Positions 13,513-26,800 of a stretch of 64,000 bases of DNA are shown here, piece after piece. How positions within the stretch are numbered: the first letter of the stretch is position 1; the number at the start of each line of letters is the position of its first letter. The notes under the pieces are model-generated. The model was not told the DNA's origin and ran no database searches. It saw only the letters and a program-made list of their open reading frames with translations. The DNA lies in contig VXBA01003435.1 in assembly GCA_013399895.1 (NCBI GenBank), positions 1,694,392 to 1,758,391 of the forward strand. The letters run 5' to 3'. This stretch comes from Serilophus lunatus (Eukaryota > Chordata > Aves > Passeriformes > Eurylaimidae). Both the position numbers and the translations under genes were made by a program.

Positions 13513-14700
13513 TTCCACCACCATATCGCGCTGACATCAAAGAAGTATTAGCTTCTTGCACTTGTTGGAACAATTTCCTTACTGTTTATTTAAATCACCA
13601 TCCTTCTGGGGTCATAAAGTACATTCTTTAAAGTCTGTTTAAGAAGGAAGGTGACAAATTTGTAAACAGGGATATTACTATCTGTGTGACTCATGTTTTC
13701 CTTATTGCCATTCAACCTGTAATTTACACCAAAATTCCTTTTATCACCCTAGAGGAAACTCAGTATTACCAGCCATTCGTATCTTAAGTCAACGGTAATG
13801 CCCATCTGCTCCAGTTCTACAATTAATTTAGTACTGAACTAAAATTGAGAATATGAATTTAACGGTAAAATCAATGGAAAGGCTCCATGAACATTAAAAT
13901 GCAGTCCAGTACTGGTTCAACAGTTCATGTTCTGTTGAGGGAGTCAATCTAGGTTTCAGCTGTTTGCTGCCAAGTATATGTTTATTTCTGTTTGTAAATG
14001 CTACTGCTTTCCCTTAGACACTTCTATTTGTCAGAGCAAAAGGCTGGGTGAAAATCACATTTACAACAGAGACTTCAGGCAGAACCTTGCATCTTTCTGT
14101 AGGACTTTTTGAATTTACACCATATCATGTTTTTCTCTGTAACTATAATCAAACAGAGGTTTTTTTAGTTATGGAGGGAATTTAGTTCTTCAAATAACAC
14201 AAGGTCCTCAAAAATAAACATGTTCCAAAAGTCTGCACTGTGTACTTCAAATTAGAAGTCTGATTAATAATCATTTAAAGATCTTACATATAATAATTAC
14301 ATGCTGGCAGCTCCACTATGAACATCTAGATGAGCAAAAGAAGTAAAGTTATTCTTCTGCACAAACGTGTGCAAGGCAAAGCAGCTGTATTTGCAAAGGT
14401 ATACCTATTCTGTTCTTCTGTTAGAATTCAACGTTTGAGGTGTTTGCTGCCTGACATACTTAAAATGAGAAAAATAAATTTAATATAGTTACAGTATTAT
14501 TTTTCTAATTAAAAGTTGAGGAAAATTAGTAGAATTTGTTCAACAGGCATATTACACTACAGATGGAATGTTCCAAGCAATGCAGGCATACACAGAAAAG
14601 GAATCATGCTCTAAAAATCTAGAATCTACAAAGGTAATTAACAATATTTCATTTTTTAAATAACAAGGCTACAAAACTTGAAATGCAGTTATATTAAATG
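13513..14700. other. intergenic downstream of IQUB
   Basis: AT-rich, no recognised coding exon or repeat. The part nearest 14840 is probably IQUB 3'UTR and termination region. Confidence 0.4.
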
Positions 14701-14730
14701 ACCAAGATCAAATTATTTTATTCTCAGAAG

Positions 14731-14736
14731 TTTATT
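14731..14736 (-). terminator. IQUB: candidate IQUB poly(A) signal AATAAA
   Basis: AATAAA on the minus strand about 105 bases past the stop codon. A second AATAAA lies at 14717-14722. Position fits a short 3'UTR; no transcript evidence is available. Confidence 0.4.
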
Positions 14737-14839
14737 TTGATCAGTGTAATACAATTAGGGTATTGATGAAAATGTATATTTCTTTAAAACCTAGGAAACG
14801 GTATTAATGTCGTTAGCTTCAGTAAATTTCATCGAAGAA

Positions 14840-14980
14840 TTACGGGTTTTTGTTGGAACTTGCATTAGCCTGATTGTCACTCACATGCAAAAATGGTGAC
14901 ATCGCTGGAATCTGAGCAAAGTAGTTTTTTGCCTGGATATGCTTTTGTTTTATTCTGTAAATAAATGCAGCTTCATAAGC
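14840..14980 (-). CDS. IQUB: IQUB last coding exon
   Basis: 46 codons plus TAA at 14840-14842. AYEAAFIYRIKQKHIQAKNY matches the mammalian C-terminal segment (KHILAKNYF); the tail after FAQIPAM is shorter than in human. Acceptor CTTTCAG. Confidence 0.92.
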   Translation of the reverse strand, partial: AYEAAFIYRIKQKHIQAKNYFAQIPAMSPFLHVSDNQANASSNKNP

Positions 14981-17900
14981 CTGAAAGGAAAAATAAATTC
15001 AAATCCCATTAAATGCAATAAACAAATCTAGAAATTTATATGTTGCTTCATATTTTAGACAGTACAAGACCCTTTAATAAACTAAGCCAGATCATTTATT
15101 TGTATGTGATAAATAATAAAATATTTTTTAGTTTTATACTGCTCTCTTACTGCCCAGTAGTGCAAAACTATGAACCACTCCTTGTGAAATACTAGTCAGC
15201 TTTTAAAACCAGAATAACTTTTTTATCAAATCAAGATAAAACATTTATTTCTTTTTTTTCAGGTAAGAACATTTGTGCTTACATTTGAAAATTAAGTAAA
15301 GCGATGCTTAAATATTGCAAGGTGGTGCTGACAGGGAAATCCTTTGATAAGAATTAGAGTTATTATTTACAAATAATCATGGCAACAAGCGTTTTTGCAG
15401 CATTTCTCTCAGCGTTTGCATGCAGTAGTGACATTTTCCCATATTTCTCATGATTAGTGGTAGTTTGAATGACACAATAAATTACAGGAATATGTAGTTG
15501 AAAAAGACCTTTGCTATAGCTGTAGTCATCATTATCAATAATTGCTATTAACTAAAGTGCTTGAGAGGCCTTTTTCCTTTCAGTGAATGAAAAACAATGA
15601 GCCTACTTACGACATTCTAAATTCTTAGTTCACACTCTCTTTATATTTTCGTTTTCTTTTTTGAAACACAGATTTGGTCATTACCAATGAAGAAAGGTGA
15701 TTCCTCACTATAGCTGGTTCTCTTCTATTTTTGTAACAAGAGCTGAAGAAAATAAGACTTTTAAGTAAGCTTGTGTACCTTACCTGTTGCTGTTCTGACC
15801 TAACTCCCACTTACACTGAAGCTCTGGACTTAATCAAGTTAATGTCATCTCACTGATTATGGTATCCAGGTTTACGGCATTAAGTCGGATAAGCGCTTAA
15901 TCAGCATATTTGCCTGACATAATACTAGTAACAGAAATTTATGGATTCTGAGCAGCATTAATAGATTCAAACTGTCTGAACAGCCTTGTTGACTCAAAGT
16001 GAGACAGAGGAATCAATAAAGGAATTTCCAGCTTGAAAGTGATTTCACCTTCTAAAGCTAAAGCTCACATAAACACGTCTGCTTGAAGACGCAGGCTAGG
16101 TGCACATACACACACAGAGAATATCATGGATAGGAGAATTCCTTTTACCTTTAGAATTCCTGAACTGATATATTTCATACACAAAGCAAAACTTTCATTA
16201 TGAGACCAATTAACTTGCTCTGTCTGTTATCACATCCTCTTAAACTTCCAAAAAGACGGGCAATGCGTAACTGCCAAAGTTGCATTTCTGATGCACATTT
16301 TGTGTTAGAAATTTAATTAAGAATACCCTGAACTAAAGGACACTAGGCAACAATGAGTGCAGGCCACCACATACATAAATCAATAACCTAGAAGTGAAAG
16401 GCTTAATAACCCGTTATAAACTGCAGGACAAACACTGCTCACAGGACTCACCTGCGCCTTACAAAACTAAATACTTTTAACATATGATGTTCAGTGGAGT
16501 GAGATGATTAACAGACTGTTATGTTTAGATACGTAATTTGAGGAAAGTGGTAAAAAATACAGTTTTGATGATGACTAACACATTCTTAAGTTTTTTTAAC
16601 TCAGAAGAGAAATTGTGGGTTTTTTTGCTTCATTGCAAACTATAATATTGCATTGTCAGTGTTACTTAAATGACATCTATGTAAGACAATAAATTCAGAC
16701 CAATTTTATGACAACAAATGGATAAGTTCTAGACCAAGAGCTATTCTGCTATCTGATGAGAAACTTATAAAACCAGAAATTAATGAGGCTATACCATGTG
16801 CAAGAGCTCAGGCATACAATTGTCATAGTATTTATGGTCAGCCTTTAGTATGCTTTTCACCCAGGCCAGCTCTTGTCTGATCTCATCTGAGGCAAAAGCA
16901 TATGCATGGCACTGTTCTCAGTGGGCAGCACAGTTGAGGCCGCTTAGCTTCTTGCATTTCAGGAGAATCAGGGCAAGATGGAGTTCGGGTACACGGAATG
17001 AGTTGTACATGCCAGATGCCTTCTAGATTAGTGCCCATTTTGTTTAATAGTACAGATGCACTCATGTACATAGTCATAATGAGTCAATTTAAACAAGTGT
17101 AATGACTGAATTTGGTCCAATATAATAGAATCACAAGATTCTATTAAAACAAGCCCATCAAATTTTACCTTCTGAAGATTACACAGCTTAAGATGTGCAT
17201 CTGCCTCTTCTTTAGTGAGGAGAATAGTATTCCATGGAGACCACTCATGCTGTTTATCCCATCTGACCATAACCAAATCATACAGCTCACTCCAGGCACT
17301 GAGTGCTGACTGACAGTTCCATATGTTCTCCATCATGTACTGCAGATCTGGAAGCTGAAATGAAAAACAAGGTTAAGGAGGATCATGCACGTTTCATCTA
17401 GACATAGACATGTACTTTTAGCATGGTGTAGCAATTAACAACTGCATTTTTCTTGTATCATCTCTAAATTGTGCTGCAATGTGCAACAAATGAAGCAGTC
17501 ATAGCTGCTGCAAAAGACTTGTAGCTGTACACAAGTAATTTCTAGATACCTCAGAGCTGTTTTCTGGATATAAGCACAAAAGGGGACAGTGGAGGGGATA
17601 AAAAGGCAAGTAGCTCAGAAGAAAATTGTATGATTTAAGGAAATGTTAGGAAAAAACGTAGGAAATTACTGATTTCAGCTGCAAATCTTTTTTGTTTAAA
17701 TATTTACAACTCTAGAGAAAATTAGTTAATTTGGATGAAAATAACACAGTATCTAGAGATGTTGCAATGGTACAACCATAAATGGAACTGCAAGCGATGG
17801 TTTATGGTCGGTCTCAACAGTTAAGAAGCAGTCATGTTTCAATGCCCACCAGCCATCACGAGTGCTAAACCACAGCATGGCTTGTTTTGGTAGCAGTGGA

Positions 17901-20786
17901 ATATTGATGACTGTCCTTTGGTTGGTTGTTGTTTCAAGCATACTGAAAACACAGTTCAAAGACTATCCTATGAACACTAATTCTTTAGAGATTTTTATTG
18001 CTAAATCCTAGAAAGTTCAAATATATCTTGACTGTTCAATATTTTCAATAAATAACACTATCTTAATATTCAAAATTTTCCTAGTGGATATTGGATGTCA
18101 AATTCTTTTGCTGACACAGTAACAACTAAAATAGAGATTTTGCTGAAGACAGATGTAAGAATTTTTTTTAAAATGGAGCTGTTCCACTACTGATTATTAA
18201 GAAACATCAGCTACTTAGTAATATTACAGAAGTTGTTAAAACCCACAGAAAATTAAAATATTTCGTGAATCTATCCTCTAGTGAATGCACAAGCAAAACT
18301 ACACACTGTACAGATATTCTACTGACAAAGAATTAGAATGTCAAAACCTTAGGTTGTTTTTTTTTCCACCTGAGAACACAAAACCAACAGTCCAAATAAT
18401 GGGGCTCAGGAGGTGCAATTCAGCCTTCAACTTAATAACGGGGTAAGGAATGTTTTACTAGCGTTATGTCTTGAACAATATTATAGTCCAAAAAACATTA
18501 CGCTAGTATCTTTAAGCAACAGGAGGTCATAGCTGAACCAGAAGAAAAATCTGGATCATCTGATTATTTGATCTGTCAGCTAGATTTCTACCATCTTTTA
18601 GTGTATAGCTTTTAACCGCTTTTGAAAGTACAGTTACACTTCAATAGCTTAAGGGCTGCTTCTTAATGGTATGGAACATCCCACAACACAGGAAGAAGCT
18701 GTAGCTTTTAGCCTATTTTTCAACCTGGCAACAACATACACAAAATAAAGGACAAATTGAGCCACTGATTTCTGTTATTAGTAATGCTCTTTCCAACAGT
18801 ACCTGAACTAAGGAAAAAATTTTACTATCATCCTGATAATCAGCTTCAGACTTTCTGAGATTTTCTAGTGTAAGTCTGTACTTCAAGAACGCGTCTCGCC
18901 GCCGAGCCTCGTTAGCAAGCTTGGAACACAAGTGACATCTTCCAATGGTGCGGGAATTGACAGGAATAGGAAACTCAGTAGATGGTAAGTAATTTTCACA
19001 GCTATGACAGAAGTAAACATTTTTATAAAGCTTTAAGGGATCTTGTGGAACCTAAAAATGGGAAAAACAAAACAAAAGAAAACAAGACAGATAATTTACC
19101 ACAAAGTATCTTTGTATTACTTGTGTATCATTCTAACCCTGTCAGAATACATTTTACATATCTTCATACAAGTATTCTAATATGAAAAAGCTAGTAATAT
19201 TTATTTGAAAAAATCCAATAAGGTGCTGTGATTTTTCTTAGATAGGATACCAAAAGCCACTGTATTTTCTCACTGCACTTGTTAAAATCAATTATAAAAA
19301 TCAGTCAATTAATTTTTAAGCTATATGAATTGCTGGTGCTTTTATGTATGCAGATTGTCAATCATTCTGGAAAGATGACAATATAGAAAAAACAGAAAAT
19401 AAATTTTCTGCATTTAATTCTTCATGTAGAATCTGCCCTTTATGTAAAAGATAAACCCCTGAGATTATGGGCATGTTAATATTTTGGTATAAAGATACAA
19501 AATCATCAAAGCCACATGTCCAAAAACAACATAGGGGAAGATAATAAACTAAACTTCTAGTGATCTCCTCCTGATATTCCTTCATGGGTTCTGGAAAGAA
19601 CATAATGTAGTCTATGCAGAGGTACCAAGTCTGTAACTGAACAGGGTAGGTAGTGAAACTCTTCACTCTCTGCTATGACATATCTAGGTAGCCCTGCTGA
19701 TAAGCCTAGTGTAAAAATAACTGCTAGTTTGTTCTAAATTCTAACTAACATTTACTGACAGACTCTCTGCTGCTGATATAAGGAATCCTCTTCTGATAGA
19801 TGCAGAATAGATGTTGCTACTTAAAGCAGCAACATATGATAGTGAATCATGTTTTTAGTTGTAGTATGTAGTCAGAAAAGAAAAAGAATCACACAAAACT
19901 AACGACATCGTCTCACAAAGTAGCAACCGATTGTACAACAGAAGCCTGTAACAGTTCTTGTTTAGGGACGAGCTCATTAGAAATCACTTTGACAACCACA
20001 AATTTTTTCCTTTCTGGAAGCATGGCATGATGTCTCTTGACCAGTAGAAGAAACAAAAATTGCTCTCTTTTGATAGCCCTTTGTTATTATATTTTACAGG
20101 TACTATCCCTTAAGATCTACCATTTATAACTTACAGATTTTTTATTTCAGACAAAAGAGTTCCCGGGCCTCTCAGTGCTAGCAGCCACTTAACAGGTTCT
20201 TACAACTGTACCTATGCCCTATGCTTCCTATTTCACTGTGTAAGCTTAACTGTGTGAAGCCTATGCCCTTGCTACATTTTACTTCTTGAGGAATTCCTCC
20301 ACCAATTCTACAGCAAAATAGGAAATAAAAAAAGCTTTTGATGTTTTCCATTCCCCTTCTTAGTTCAGTGGCCACTATGTCAGGCTGCAAAACAGGGATA
20401 ATACCTTAAGTAACCCACTAATTCCAGGGTTAAACTTCGGAATTTTAATATACTGAAGAAATAATGTACAAATTCTTTTCCTCAGTCCTTCTAAGTTGCA
20501 TTCTTTCACTTCTTTTGACATAAGATCAACTTCTCTGTCAATTAATTCCACTATTTCCTGTGTTAATTTACATTCGTGTTCCTGAAAAAAGAAGAACACA
20601 AAGGAAAAAAAAATCCACAACAATAAAGAAGCAAGGAAACAAACAAAGTAATTCAATGTAGATATGAAGGCATGTAAGAACATGTTCACAGAAGAACCTG
20701 TTAGTGTCTCAGGGAAACAACTTGCAGTGAAGCTAATATGAAGAACTACAAAAGTGAGAATGCTTACACATTCTCTTTTAAGGGGC

Positions 20787-20830
<44 letters not shown>

Positions 20831-23800
20831 CAAAGTTGTGAGGGACTGTAAGCCTGGAGGCACTGAAAAATGCTTAGTAGAAACACATAACACATGCCAA
20901 AATCTAAGTCTTCAAAAGCCCAAAGAAATATCTCCCTAAGAATCTTCCTCTGGTGACTGGAGGCGTAATGTAGATGGTTTAAAAAAAAATGCACCACAGT
21001 AAAAAAAAAAATCCACCACACAAAAGGCATGGGGCACTTTTGAGTGTATTCTGGAAATTAGTAGCTTTAGTATTCCAAATACTTGGCAGAGGATTCTTCA
21101 GAGAGAATAAGAGGAGAATGAGTTCAATGTTTTCTCAGGTAAAGAAAGTGCTAATTTACAAAAATTCATCTATTCACTACAGGAATACTGACTTTTATTG
21201 AGATGGGCAGGAGTTCATAAACCAGCAGTGCTCCCAATGCCATACTGACTTTAGATCAAATACTAGCACTACTAAAGCAAAGAGCAAGATGTTTGGGTTT
21301 GTTTTAGTAAGACCAGGAAGCAGCATCCTATTCTAGACTGACGTCAACAGTATAATCTCAAAAGGAGCTTAACACTCATTCTTTTTGTACATTAATAAAT
21401 AAATAAAAACGCATGAAAGGCTAAAAGAAATGCAACCAGTTTCTATTCATTTGGAACACTGGCTGCAGCACGGGGTGGGGAAAAAGTAACAGAAGAAGAA
21501 AAAATCAGTATTTACCACTCATAAAACTGGTAACACAAACTAAGAGAGACATAAGGTTCTAAGAAGAGATTTCAAAGAACTCAGAAAAAATAAATGGTAA
21601 TAGCCACATACATCTCTGCCACAGTTCTCATAAGATTGCTCTAAGTATTAAACTAAGCTTTGCACTTAAATTATATTACGTATTAATACACAAAAAAGTC
21701 TAAAACATGGGGTTAAAATTCGAGCAGACTTGAAGCAAAATGTGCACAAGACAAAGTGAAATACAAATTTAGAATATATGTGGAATGTAAGTTACACTCT
21801 CATGCCCGGTAGTACATTAGGCCCTGTTGCTGCCTGCTGATGATCATGGCACCCGTCTGCCAGAAACAGCACTGCTTGTGCATCAACATAATTAAGTGCC
21901 AGTATCTTTGGGAAGCACAGCTTCAAGCTGAACACAAAGAGAAAATAAAACATACCTTCACGGTATGTCTGAGTGTCAGTAACACAGCTGCTCTCTCATC
22001 TTTTGGGATGTCCTTCATGCTAATGCTCTGGTAGATTTCAAGTAGTTCTTTGGCACGGAGTGTGTCCTTTGTATCCATTTCAGTGATTCTTCCATCAAAT
22101 GCTTTCCATCTCTTAGGTTGTGCACACTTCAGAAACAATTTGTAGAACTCTGAGCTATTATAATCTGACCATCAGGTGAACAAGTTTCATCAGAGCAAAC
22201 AAGGACTTAAAATTAATGCTTGATTAGTGCAAAAGGCTAATTCTATTGTCAATATTAATACAGTACCTCTTTCACCAGGGCAAGAATTCAATTGCTCATT
22301 TTATTTAAAGTTGCAGGTCATGAAAATTTCAACTTACAGTCTATTAAAAGTAAATAATATTCTCCTACAGGGATATGGTCTACCTCTTTAAAGTGGATTT
22401 ACTGACAGGAGTGTTAGAATGCATTACAGTTACAAAACCCTCCAAACTGTCAGTAAAAATCAGTGTGACTGTTGACTGTGTAAAGATTGGAAATTTAAGA
22501 CCTTAGAGTCTACTGCTGTACAAAATATCTCCAGGGAACTGTTCTATTTACGCTAGTTGCAGAGACGGATAGAAGGCATAAACTTTGTTAAAGCTAAGGC
22601 AAGGTATGAGTTTACAGCTTATCAGATACTTTACCTACCTTCTTGTTTGATAACTTAACCACATGTTGTAGGGAAATGCCAGTGAATTTTTTTTGTCAGT
22701 CACAGATGGGGGACCCGGGTAGCCACAACGTGTTATATGCATTATGTTTCAATTATCTTTTTGCACATCTTTAACTTTTATAGATAGTGAGAAGTTACAT
22801 GATGTCAGCTGCCCCACTCAGTTTGAAAAGTCCAACCATTCTCCTCTTTCCAGAAGGCGAGTTTTAGTTGCAAATCACACTTTTCTGTTAGGAGACAGGT
22901 ATCCAATTCCAATAGAAAAAGAGTTTTCAAAACCCTCTCCCCATCATAACTTAATTCCATTTCCTTTCCTTAACTGGGGCAGGTATTTGTGTATTCATTA
23001 TTGTGTATTCATATTCATTATTTGTGTATTCTGTGTATTCATTATTCTCTTTCACTATATTTGGAACTTCAGTGTTCACAAACACTTGGGAACTTCACCT
23101 TGCAGTCTCAGTGTGAGTTTACAACAGCAATATTTCATGAGGTATTCACACACCTACGAGTTTTCTGGACATGACCCCATCATTGACTTCACCATTATAT
23201 TGACCAAATAGGCTTGCTATGGTGATAAGTCATAAACATACCATGAATATTAGATAGTTAGAACAGATATGATTAGTCATCATCACAATCAAAATGGACT
23301 TTTCCGCACTTTTAAATAAATAAATTACAAAGTTAAGTAAGCACATGAAAGACAAAACAATTGAAAACAGGATTTAACATTGAATAATTGACATTACATT
23401 ATCAGTGGGAGTGGAACTCTAACTGAAGGGGGTATTGTTAATCAGATGTCACAGTTCAGAGCCAAAACTGACTAAGAAATGCAACGGCAAAACCAGACAT
23501 TAGTTAAAAAAAAAAAACCCAAATCAACTCTTAATTCCTCAGTGAAATCTTTGAATTTCTGCAAAACTTGAAAGACGTAGTTTTCTCTCTGTCCTAAATA
23601 GGGAGCCCTCTACTGTAATTTCATTACTTTGTTTCACAATCTTTGTGCAGTACTAAAAATTCTTACAAAACCAAAATGAAATCAAACCCAAAAAAACTCA
23701 TCCCACACACAGTCAAGCAAACAAGAAACTCCAACCTAATGGAAGAAAATACTGCTCTCCATATAGCTGTTAATTCAGTACTCACACTTGAACCTTCTCA

Positions 23801-26800
23801 GTGACACTGCTTATAAGGCAGAAAGGTCATTTGCTTATGCTAGGGAGAATTTACAGGGTTTACCCAAGAAAAGTTATTGAAATTAGATTGTTCTGATAAA
23901 TTTGCAAACCCAAATATGTGTAAGTAGTCTCAGTATCCCACTTTGCAAATGACCCTTAACACAGATAAATTCTATTATGCTAAGTAATTCTTCAAAGATG
24001 TATCTCTAACTTCTGTTATTTTTCTTATTATCTCATCATAACTGAGTATTATACAAAATAAAATACCAAAAAAAACCCAACCTGCAGCTCTTTATCGAAA
24101 AAATCCCAGTGGTCTCATCAATATGAAGACTTACAATCTTTCAAAAAAAAAAAACCCCACAAGCTCTCTGATTTCAAGACTATTTTTCTGTACTCAAGAC
24201 TGATGTGAGAAAAAGTAAAACTTTGAGATCTTCTGCCAGATTTTTCTTGTCTTTTAGTATGCTGGCAGTGCTGTGGAATTTGCAATAATCCTGTTATCTG
24301 TAATACTTCAGAAAGCAAGGCTTCTATAGCTGTACCCTGCTGCCAAGGCACGAAAGCAGAAGAAAGTGCCTGAGGAGAGAAACACACCACCATAGACACA
24401 GAGAGACAAAGGTAAGTAAAACAAAAAAATCCATAGGATGTGTGCAGGAATAGTACAAAGCATGAAAGGTATGAACTGATAGTTAAAAATTACACAAAAT
24501 CCTTCAAGAAAATATGATAGGTGTATAAAAGCTCAATCAAATACTTCATCTTCAAAGCACAAATGCTGACAAATAACGAGCTCAGCATAAAAAAGAATTC
24601 CCTAGAATGTAGCGCACACACAACCAGTAGCAGCCTTTGTAACAGTATACATGCCTGTGGAGGAACATGCTTAAAGAAGCAAAGACAGGAACAAAGGTTT
24701 CCATGGAGAAGCAGGTTTCATATCACATTGGCTACAGCTTGCAGTCTTCAGATGTGAAAGGTGTTATTTCAGCTTTAACTGGCAAGTGTTCACATCAACA
24801 TTATCAACTCAAAGTCCAAATAATAACTGAACAAGCCACAATGTAGCAGGCCAACAATAAATTTCATACTGCAATTTAAAGTGCTTAAATTGTACTGTTA
24901 CAGACATAGTAAATCATCCATTTAATTTTGAGATTTCCAAAATAACATTTATTTTCATTGTTTTTAAGGGCAGAAATTGTTACTTTTTCTACCTCTGAGT
25001 CAGATACTTACGTTAACAGTTTAGAACACCACCGAAAGCCCTATAGCTGACATGATAAAAAGCAAGAAAAGTTGCAGCAGTTCAGAAGCTCACTGGATTT
25101 TCAAATTAAAACAATAAAGTCTTTTTAATAAAAACCATAATTTTTAAACTTAAAATTCAAATAAAGTAATTAGCAGTGCATCAGAAACATGCTCACTGTT
25201 TGGAAAGAGGGATTATCTCATCTCTGATGTGTTTCCTGAATCTCCAAACATCAACTGTCACTAAGAATTTTGGTACTGAAAAACATTTTTCTTCTGCTTT
25301 TAGATGTGAGAAAACTGTATAACTTGTCAGAGTATATACTAGAAGCAATTTGTATAGGGTAGGACATTGGAAAACAGTCCTTAAGGGAAAAATAATCACG
25401 GAGAGTTAGTTAATATATTTGCTTTGACTGTTCCAGGCTTCTTTTTCTTTGAAGAAAACAGAATACGTTGTAAGTAGTGGAAGCAAACATTTAACATAGA
25501 AATTATTCAAGACTTTGTATCATTCCTAACTATTTAGTTTTCTAGGGTTTTTTGCATTCTTTGAAGCAGTAATACAGAATACAATCACACAACAGCAAGA
25601 AACATGCCAACTTTTCAGATAAGCATTTTTTTCATGATGAAAATGGTAATAGATTTTATCACATCACTTTTTACAGTATGGTTCCTCTGCATCAGTAATA
25701 AAACCAATGAAAAAAGTCTTTTTTTGGACAAAGTGATCACTTTCACTTTTGATCACTAAATAGTCAATTTTTTTAAAAAAATAGTTAAAAACCATTTCAG
25801 TTGCAGTATTTCTTTTCATAATCATCTCATGATACTATGAAAAAAGACAGAAAAAAAACTATTTCTTTTTTCTGAGGGGATGGATTGCTGAATGTCTACC
25901 TAAAAAGAGGCTCAGTCAAAGTTTTTTTTTGTGTATGAAAACAGAGTAAGTGCTTTCTTTAAAGACAGACATGATGACCAGAGGTCAATTGGGAAATTAA
26001 TGACAAGTTTACTTCCTGAAAGATAACATTTCCAAGGGAAGAAGAAAAAGAAATCTATGAATCCATTCTGCAGGGTTAATTTTACAAGTACATACTTAAA
26101 ACATTTGCATTTAATTTTAAAAGCAATAGCAAATTTTTCATTATAGAAAACAATGAACAGAACACACCAGTGAGAAAAATCAGTTATTAGCTTTCATTAG
26201 TGAAACTGGGTATTTCTGAAAAAGAAGCTAATAGGTTTCCTGCAGCACTATAATGTACACAAAATACAGAAGGGTTTGCAAGATCCTGATGGATTTTAAG
26301 CTCAAATAAAACATTCTGAATTGTTAGACTTTGAGCCTTTAATGCTGTTAGCAGTGCCAACAAAATCATGCTCTTTATGCAGAATAGTTAAGAAATACAA
26401 AATCCATCCACTCAGGGCTACAGTTTTATATTTATTATTTGGTTTTTTATAATTAACAGTCTCAATGATGCACTGTGAAACCTTCAATCAGTCACAGAGC
26501 TACAAAATCCTCAGCTTGGAAAAATTTACGTAATTGTATTGACATAGAATTGAATAACTATGATCTGGATATATATAACATTAGCATTCACATGATTAAG
26601 TATTAAAAACTACAAAAGTTACTTTTGGTACTTTGCAGTTATGTTTTCTGTTCTTGTAGGTGTTCAGCCTAAAATTACCAGCCTAATACCGACCTTATCC
26701 AGAAGATGCAGCATTGCTTTTTGTTGATTCTCCTTATTGGCATTTAGTTTGTGTCTCCCAAAGCAAGCAATGAGCTGTGCCTCTTGTTCCAGAAGTTCAC

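Noticed and set aside
17124..17145. 9-bp inverted repeat AATAGAATC/GATTCTATT
   Set aside because: AT-rich and within IQUB intron 10; expected by chance at this composition.
20375..20893. 172-codon minus open frame running through a (TA)n tract
   Set aside because: Only 20405-20581 is real (IQUB exon 8). The upstream part is intron and microsatellite, which gives a YIYIYI artefact.
26489..26545. Possible CR1 3' tip in an IQUB intron (cacagagctacaaaatcctc)
   Set aside because: Resemblance to the CR1 terminus is partial and too short to call.
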